Shown here piece by piece: positions 58,855 to 64,000 of a DNA stretch of 64,000 nucleotides. Source of the stretch: Aurantiacibacter suaedae (GTDB lineage Bacteria > Pseudomonadota > Alphaproteobacteria > Sphingomonadales > Sphingomonadaceae); assembly GCF_005434915.1 (NCBI RefSeq), contig NZ_SKCG01000003.1, positions 248,001 to 312,000 of the forward strand, written 5' to 3'. How positions within the stretch are numbered: position 1 is the stretch's first letter; the number at the start of each line of letters is the position of its first letter. Below the pieces are notes generated by a model that ran no database searches, was not told the DNA's origin, and was given only the letters and a program-made list of their open reading frames with translations. The position numbers and the translations under genes were made by a program.

Positions 58855-61446
58855 ATGAGCGATAACGAAGACACACCGAAGCGCGAACGCAAGCCCCTTG
58901 GGCTGAAGCGCTCGGTCGAAGCGGGCGAGGTCAAACAGACCTTCAGCCACGGGCGCACCAACAAGGTGGTGGTCGAGGTAAAGCAGCGCCGTAAGCTCGT
59001 GAAGCCCGGCGAAGCGGCACCGCCGCCGCCGCCTCCGCCTCCCCCTCCGCCGCCGGCGGCCCCTAAGGCTGCGCCCGCGCCCAAGCCTGCGCCGCGCCGT
59101 CCGGCTGCGCCAGCTGGCGAAACGCCGCAGGAACGCGTCGCCCGCCTTCAGCGCGAGGCCGAGGAAGACCGGCTGCGTCAGGCGGAGGAAGCGCGCAAGC
59201 GCGAGGAAGAGGAGGCGCGTCAGGCCGCAGAGGACGAAAAGCGCCGCGCTGAAGAAAAGCGCAAGGCTGAGGAAGAAACCGCCAAACAGCGCGCCGCTGA
59301 CGAAGCTGCCGCGAAGGAAGCGGCTGCCAACGCGCCTGCCGAACCTGAGGCAGAACCCGAAGCAGAGACCGCTGCCTCAACGAGCGATGCTCCGGTTACG
59401 CCGAGCCCGCGCCGGTTTACCCCGGTCAAGCGGCCCGAGATCAAGAAGCCCGAGAAGGTCGAGCGCAAGGGGGCGGACAAGCCCAAGCGTGGCGGTGCCC
59501 CTGCGGCTCCTGCCGACCGTGGCAGCAACAACGCCGGTGGCGGCAGCGCTGCGGACAAGCGTCGTTCGGGCAAGCTCACCGTTAACAAGGCGCTGAACGA
59601 GGACGAGGGTCGCCGCGCGCGCAGCCTCGCCGCGCTCAAGCGTGCGCGTGAGAAGGAACGTCGTATGCACGGCGGCGGCTCGTCCGCCCCGCGTGAGAAG
59701 CAGGTGCGCGATGTTATCGTGCCCGAGGCGATCACAGTGCAGGAACTTGCCAACCGCATGGCCGAGAAGGGCGCCGACCTCGTGAAGGCGCTGTTCAACA
59801 TGGGCATGATGGTGACGGTCAACCAGACCATCGACGCCGACACTGCCGAGCTGCTGGTGGAGGAATTCGGCCACCGTATCGAGCGTGTGTCGGAAAGCGA
59901 TGTCGATATCGATACCTCGACCGACACCGATCCGGAAGAGACGCTCAAGCCGCGTCCGCCGGTAGTGACGATCATGGGCCACGTCGATCACGGCAAAACC
60001 AGCCTGCTCGACGCCCTGCGCGGCACCGACGTGGTGAAGGGCGAAGCCGGCGGCATCACCCAGCACATCGGCGCCTATCAGATCACCACAAAGGGTAAGG
60101 ATAAGGTCACCTTCCTCGATACGCCGGGCCACGCCGCCTTCACCGAGATGCGCGCGCGTGGTGCCAATGTCACCGATATCGTGGTGCTGGTGGTTTCGGG
60201 CGACGATGCGATCATGCCGCAGACGATCGAGGCGATCAGCCATACCAAGGCTGCTGGCGTGCCGATGATCGTGGCGATCACCAAGGCGGACAAGCCCGAG
60301 TACAACGCCCAGAAGATCCGCGAGCGCCTGCTCGAACACGAGGTGATCGTGGAGGCGATGTCGGGCGATGTGCAGGACGTGGAAGTTTCGGCCAAGACCG
60401 GTGCCGGTCTCGACGATCTGATCGACAAGATCCTGTTGCAGGCCGAACTGCTCGAACTCAAAGCCCGCCCCGACCGCATGGCCGAGGCGACCGTGGTCGA
60501 AGCCCAGCTCGACAAGGGCCGTGGCCCGGTGGCGACCGTGCTGGTCAACCGCGGCACGCTCAAGCGTGGCGACACCTTCGTGGTCGGCACCGAAAGCGGG
60601 CGCGTGCGTGCGCTGGTTGACGACAAGGGCAAGCAGATCAAGGAAGCTGGCCCCGGTATGCCGGTCGAGGTGCTTGGCCTCGGCGGTGTTCCCTCGGCGG
60701 GCGACATGATGACCGTGGTCGAAAACGAGCAGCGGGCGCGCGAAGTGGCGCAGTATCGCAAGGAAAAGGAAACCGAAAAGCGCACGGCCCTCGCGCCCAC
60801 CAGCTTCGACACGATGTTCAACAAGAGCGACGTGATCGAATGGCCGGTGGTGGTGAAGGCCGACGTGCAAGGCTCGGTCGAAGCGATCGTCAACGCGCTG
60901 CACAACATCTCGAACGATCTCATCAAGGTCCGCGTGCTGCACGCCGGTGTGGGTGCGATCACCGAGAGCGACGTGTCGCTGGCCGTGGCCTCGAAGGCGC
61001 CGATCGTGGGCTTCAACGTCCGCCCGAATGCCAAGGCCCGCGAGCTGGTGAAGCGTGATGGGGCACGGATGATGTATCACGATGTGATCTATCACCTCAC
61101 CGAAGAGGTCGCGAAGGAACTGGCCGGCGAGCTGGGCCCCGAGAAGATCGAGCACGTGGTGGGCCGCGCCGAGGTCAAGCAGGTGTTCCCGGCGGGCAAG
61201 AAGGACAAGGCGGCCGGTCTGCTGGTCATCGACGGTGTCATCAAGAAGGGCCTGTTCGCCCGTCTTACCCGCGACGATGTTATCGTCTCGGCCACCGTCA
61301 TCCAGTCGCTTCGCCGGTTCAAGGACGATGTCGACGAGGTCCGCACGGGTCTCGAATGCGGTGTCGTGCTGGCCGACACCAACGACATCAAGCCGGGCGA
61401 CAATCTCGAAGTGTTCGAGATTGAAGAGCGCGAGCGCGTGTTGTGA
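58855..61446 (+). CDS. infB: Translation initiation factor IF-2
   Basis: The 863-residue protein has a low-complexity N-terminal region with a Pro tract (59018-59058) and a Glu/Ala/Arg helix, an IF2_N domain (VPEAITVQELANRMAEK), the GTPase (MGHVDHGKTS, DTPGHAAF, TKAD) and C-terminal domains to EIEERERVL. It brings fMet-tRNA to the 30S subunit. Confidence 0.97.
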   Translation: MSDNEDTPKRERKPLGLKRSVEAGEVKQTFSHGRTNKVVVEVKQRRKLVKPGEAAPPPPPPPPPPPPAAPKAAPAPKPAPRRPAAPAGETPQERVARLQREAEEDRLRQAEEARKREEEEARQAAEDEKRRAEEKRKAEEETAKQRAADEAAAKEAAANAPAEPEAEPEAETAASTSDAPVTPSPRRFTPVKRPEIKKPEKVERKGADKPKRGGAPAAPADRGSNNAGGGSAADKRRSGKLTVNKALNEDEGRRARSLAALKRAREKERRMHGGGSSAPREKQVRDVIVPEAITVQELANRMAEKGADLVKALFNMGMMVTVNQTIDADTAELLVEEFGHRIERVSESDVDIDTSTDTDPEETLKPRPPVVTIMGHVDHGKTSLLDALRGTDVVKGEAGGITQHIGAYQITTKGKDKVTFLDTPGHAAFTEMRARGANVTDIVVLVVSGDDAIMPQTIEAISHTKAAGVPMIVAITKADKPEYNAQKIRERLLEHEVIVEAMSGDVQDVEVSAKTGAGLDDLIDKILLQAELLELKARPDRMAEATVVEAQLDKGRGPVATVLVNRGTLKRGDTFVVGTESGRVRALVDDKGKQIKEAGPGMPVEVLGLGGVPSAGDMMTVVENEQRAREVAQYRKEKETEKRTALAPTSFDTMFNKSDVIEWPVVVKADVQGSVEAIVNALHNISNDLIKVRVLHAGVGAITESDVSLAVASKAPIVGFNVRPNAKARELVKRDGARMMYHDVIYHLTEEVAKELAGELGPEKIEHVVGRAEVKQVFPAGKKDKAAGLLVIDGVIKKGLFARLTRDDVIVSATVIQSLRRFKDDVDEVRTGLECGVVLADTNDIKPGDNLEVFEIEERERVL

Positions 61447-61453
61447 TCGGATA

Positions 61454-61475
61454 CCCCTCCCGTTCGCGGGAGGGG
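61454..61475 (+). terminator. Hairpin between infB and rbfA
   Basis: CCCCTCCCG and CGGGAGGGG pair perfectly around a TTCG tetraloop. It begins 7 bases after the infB stop and is followed by GCATTTCGC. Without a T tract in an operon it is probably an mRNA processing or stability element and perhaps a partial terminator. Confidence 0.6.
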
Positions 61476-61485
61476 GCATTTCGCT

Positions 61486-61890
61486 ATGGCAAAACACTCG
61501 AACCCCGATGATCCCTCGGTCCGCCTGCTGAAGGTGGGTGAGCGCGTGCGCCACATCCTCAGTGAGCTGCTCGCACGCGGGGAGGCGCACGACGAGGTGC
61601 TCAGCGCGCACAATATCGCCGTGACGGAAGTTCGTATGTCGCCGGATCTGAGGCAGGCTAAGGTCTACGTAAAACCCTTGCTCGGCGAGGATGAGAAGAC
61701 CGTGGTCAAGGCCTTGCAGGTCAACACTGCGTTCTTCCAGCGCGAGGTGGCGCAGCGGCTCGGCCTGAAGTTTGCGCCCAAGCTGCGCTTCCAGGCCGAT
61801 GAGACTTTCGACGAGGCAAGCCGGATCGACCAGCTGCTCGACGATCCGCGTGTGCGCCGCGATCTTGACGAGGAAGATGGCGACGAATGA
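61486..61890 (+). CDS. rbfA: Ribosome-binding factor A
   Basis: The 134-residue protein has the RbfA KH-like domain: [37 protein letters not shown]-type segment ([17 protein letters not shown]) and [24 protein letters not shown]. It acts in 16S 5' end maturation. Its stop overlaps the next start (ATGA). Confidence 0.95.
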   Translation: MAKHSNPDDPSVRLLKVGERVRHILSELLARGEAHDEVLSAHNIAVTEVRMSPDLRQAKVYVKPLLGEDEKTVVKALQVNTAFFQREVAQRLGLKFAPKLRFQADETFDEASRIDQLLDDPRVRRDLDEEDGDE

Positions 61891-62468
61891 GCGTCGATCT
61901 CGCGCTTCTGGGCCAGCCCATGCTGGATCACGAATGGGAGCGCGGTCTGGTCGATCTCTTGCCTTTGGCCGAAGCGCACCGCGAGGCCATGCGCGCGATT
62001 TGTCTGCCCGACGATCCGGTCTGGCCGATCTATCCGGCTGATCTATCGGGGGCCGGATTCGATCCCTATTTCGATATCTTGCTCGCCGATCCTGCCCGCC
62101 GTGCCTTTGCGATAGTGCGAGATGGTTTGTTTGCGGGCACGACCAGCTTCTTGAACATCGCGCCCGGGCGGCAGACCTTGGAGCTGGGCGGCACCTTCAT
62201 GGCGCAGTCCGAACGCGGCAGCGGCCTCAATTCGCGGATGAAGCCGCTGATGCTGGCACGCGCTTTTGCCGCCGGGTTCCGCCGGGTGGAGTTCCGCATC
62301 GACCAGCGCAACGAACGCTCGCTGGCGGCGGTGCGCAAGCTGGGTGCGGTGCGCGAAGGCGTGCTGCGGGCCGAGCGGATTACCTGGACCGGCCATGTGC
62401 GCGATACCGTGATGCTGTCAATCCTCGCCGAGGAATGGGCAGAGCGGCACTTTTCTTCCGCCTCCTGA
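61887..62468 (+). CDS. GNAT-family acetyltransferase
   Basis: The 193-residue protein fits the RimJ-like GNAT group: [16 protein letters not shown] start, [25 protein letters not shown] for the CoA loop region, and [23 protein letters not shown], a strong family motif. It may acetylate proteins or small amines. It is coupled to rbfA by overlap. Confidence 0.9.
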   Translation: MSVDLALLGQPMLDHEWERGLVDLLPLAEAHREAMRAICLPDDPVWPIYPADLSGAGFDPYFDILLADPARRAFAIVRDGLFAGTTSFLNIAPGRQTLELGGTFMAQSERGSGLNSRMKPLMLARAFAAGFRRVEFRIDQRNERSLAAVRKLGAVREGVLRAERITWTGHVRDTVMLSILAEEWAERHFSSAS

Positions 62469-62487
62469 GCCCCCATGTGAGCGGCCC

Positions 62488-63204
62488 ATGAGCGAAACCA
62501 TCCTGCTAGCCCTGCTGCTGATTCCATGCCTTGTCGTGGCCATCGTCTTTCACGAGGTTGCGCACGGCTATGTCGCGCTGTTGCTGGGCGATCCCACCGC
62601 GCAGGAGCAGCGGCGGCTGAGCCTCAACCCGCTGCGTCATGTCGATCCGGTGGGTACGTTGGTTGTGCCGGGGTTGCTGGCGTTGACGGGCGGGCCGATC
62701 TTCGGCTGGGCCAAGCCGGTGCCTGTTCTCAAGCAGAGGCTCGACAATCCGCGCTACGGGATGATGGCCGTCGCCGCCGCCGGGCCGGGCACGAACTTCG
62801 TTCTCGCGCTGGTGGGGGCGGTGGTGCTTGGCCTGTCGTTGTCGCTGGGAATGACGCTCGGCTATTCCGATGGCGGAACCCCGATCATCGTCAGTGCGGA
62901 TGGGAGTTTGAGCCTCCTCGCCACGTTTGGTTTCTTCATGGTGCTGGTGAATGTGTTCCTTGCTGTGTTCAACCTGCTGCCGATCCCGCCGTTCGATGGT
63001 TCACACATTGTGGAGGGGCTGCTGCCACCACGCGCCGCCCGCGCTTATGAGCGGCTGAGGCCGTTCGGAATGCTGCTGTTCGTAGGGCTGATCGCGCTCA
63101 CCTGGCTGGCGCCGGGGCTGAACCTGCTCGGAAACACCATAGGCTTGCCGGTGGCATGGGCTGTCGACCAGTACCTCGCTCTGGCGGACTTGATCGCCCG
63201 ATGA
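62488..63204 (+). CDS. Site-2-type M50 membrane metalloprotease
   Basis: The 238-residue protein has HEVAHG (zinc His pair and Glu) in the first helix region, DPTAQEQRRLSLNPLRHVDPVG and NLLPIPPFDGSHI with the third ligand Asp. It is the short, PDZ-less type of S2P. Its substrates are unknown. Its stop overlaps truB ATG. Confidence 0.92.
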   Translation: MSETILLALLLIPCLVVAIVFHEVAHGYVALLLGDPTAQEQRRLSLNPLRHVDPVGTLVVPGLLALTGGPIFGWAKPVPVLKQRLDNPRYGMMAVAAAGPGTNFVLALVGAVVLGLSLSLGMTLGYSDGGTPIIVSADGSLSLLATFGFFMVLVNVFLAVFNLLPIPPFDGSHIVEGLLPPRAARAYERLRPFGMLLFVGLIALTWLAPGLNLLGNTIGLPVAWAVDQYLALADLIAR

Positions 63205-64000
63205 GCTTGCATGGCTGGATTATCCTCGACAAGCCCGTGGGGCTTGGCTCGACGCAGGCCGTGGCGGCGGTAAAGCGCAACCTGCGTGAGGCGGGCTTCA
63301 ACATGAAGCTGAAGGGCGGGCTCAAGGTTGGCCATGGCGGAACGCTCGATCCGCTGGCCGAAGGTGTGCTTCCCATCGCGCTGGGCGAGGCGACCAAGCT
63401 GGCCGGGCGGATGCTCGACAGCGACAAGGCCTATGCCTTCACGATACAGTTCGGCGCCATGACCGACACGCTCGACGCCGAAGGCGAAGTGATCGAGACC
63501 AGCGATCACCGCCCGCCACGCGCGGCGGTGGCGGCGATCTGCGAGCACTTCACGGGACCGATAGAACAGGTTCCGCCCAAGTATTCCGCGCTCAAGATCG
63601 ATGGCAAGCGCGCTTACGACCTCGCGCGGGCGGGCGAGGAGGTCGAGATGAAGACCCGCTCGGTGATCATCCATTCGCTCCGGCTAGCCATGGGCGAGGC
63701 GGACGAGGGCGCAGAGGTGGCGCCCTCAGCCTTTGCCACCTCGGCAGGCCGACCGGACCCTTACGATCCGCAGGCACCGCTCGAACTGGCGGACAGCGTC
63801 ACGCTCGTCGCGCACGTCTCCAAGGGGACATACATCCGAAGCCTGGCACGGGACATCGCTCATGCCCTTGGCACCTGCGGCCACGTCACCTATCTGCGCC
63901 GTATCAAGGCCGGTCCGTTCACCGAGTCCCAAGCGATTTCGCTGGACAAATTGAACACAATCGGTAAGGGCGCGCCTCTTGAAGACATAATCCTGCCGCT
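63201..64000 (+). CDS. truB: tRNA pseudouridine-55 synthase TruB, C-terminus cut by window end
   Basis: The frame from ATG 63201 encodes GWIILDKPVGLGSTQAV, then GHGGTLDPLAEGVLPIALGEATKL, with catalytic Asp in GTLDPLA, and later VPPKYSALKIDGKRAYDLAR and KGTYIRSLARDI. It runs to the window end after 266 codons without stop. TruB makes pseudouridine 55 in tRNAs. It is in the classic infB-rbfA-truB series. Confidence 0.96.
   Translation, partial: MSLHGWIILDKPVGLGSTQAVAAVKRNLREAGFNMKLKGGLKVGHGGTLDPLAEGVLPIALGEATKLAGRMLDSDKAYAFTIQFGAMTDTLDAEGEVIETSDHRPPRAAVAAICEHFTGPIEQVPPKYSALKIDGKRAYDLARAGEEVEMKTRSVIIHSLRLAMGEADEGAEVAPSAFATSAGRPDPYDPQAPLELADSVTLVAHVSKGTYIRSLARDIAHALGTCGHVTYLRRIKAGPFTESQAISLDKLNTIGKGAPLEDIILP

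Noticed and set aside
59377-61611. 744-codon minus-strand frame
   Set aside because: It mirrors infB and has no family resemblance.

Overview
The window is GC-rich alphaproteobacterial DNA. It most likely comes from Sphingomonadales, probably Erythrobacteraceae. The inference rests on a crtZ carotenoid hydroxylase, a large TonB-dependent receptor, a lasso-type precursor peptide, an alphaproteobacterial-style fusion of YlxR with an L7Ae-like domain beside nusA, and a DUF1476 gene beside bolA/grxD. No rRNA, CRISPR array or insertion sequence was seen.

Region 1 (1 to about 27.47 kb) is most of a P2-like (Peduovirus-type) prophage. Its right end lies in a tRNA-Thr(UGU) gene and its left end is outside the window. 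Read from the attachment site leftwards it holds: integrase, a replication protein with a terminator overlapping its end, a terminator-like hairpin, a DNA adenine methylase, portal (Q) and terminase (P), then scaffold/protease (O), capsid (N), small terminase (M), head completion (L), tail genes X, R and S. A cargo block follows (an SDR/AraC pair plus two small ORFs), then the lysis cassette (membrane protein, holin-like protein, M15 peptidase, nested Rz/Rz1-like spanins), baseplate J and I, tail fibre and its assembly protein, a second cargo gene (a 1064-residue multidomain subtilase lipoprotein), and V, W, sheath, tube and the start of gpE. Three copies of a palindrome, TTGTRG-N6-CYAYAA, sit exactly where the P2 late promoters would be expected, so the late operons probably share one activator. 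No repressor/Cox module is seen between integrase and replication gene.

Region 2 (27.5 to 45 kb) is host chromosome: a DUF429-like gene coupled to rarA, a PadR regulator, a glycosyltransferase, an SDR, typA, a TonB receptor, a DUF805 protein, an ABC exporter with a TesA-like esterase, recF, a small peptide with a mini PspC behind a sigma-54 promoter, yhhQ and tRNA-Arg(UCU).

Region 3 (45 to 55.2 kb) starts with an orphan lasso peptide precursor and a candidate sigma-54-driven small RNA. It continues with grxD, bolA, DUF1476, leuD and leuC, a deoxyinosine glycosylase, a thioesterase, crtZ, a DUF454 protein, sufE, and a full phage-shock locus: divergent pspF, then a small peptide, pspA, pspB, pspC and three further PspB-like membrane/coiled-coil genes. 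The psp promoter, the promoter at 43.55 kb and a third site at 45.54 kb all have -24/-12 sigma-54 elements in a similar context. This suggests a PspF regulon that is wider than usual.

Region 4 (55.3 to 64 kb) is the conserved translation operon rimP-nusA-ylxR-infB-rbfA, followed by a GNAT gene, a site-2-type M50 protease and truB, which is cut by the window end.
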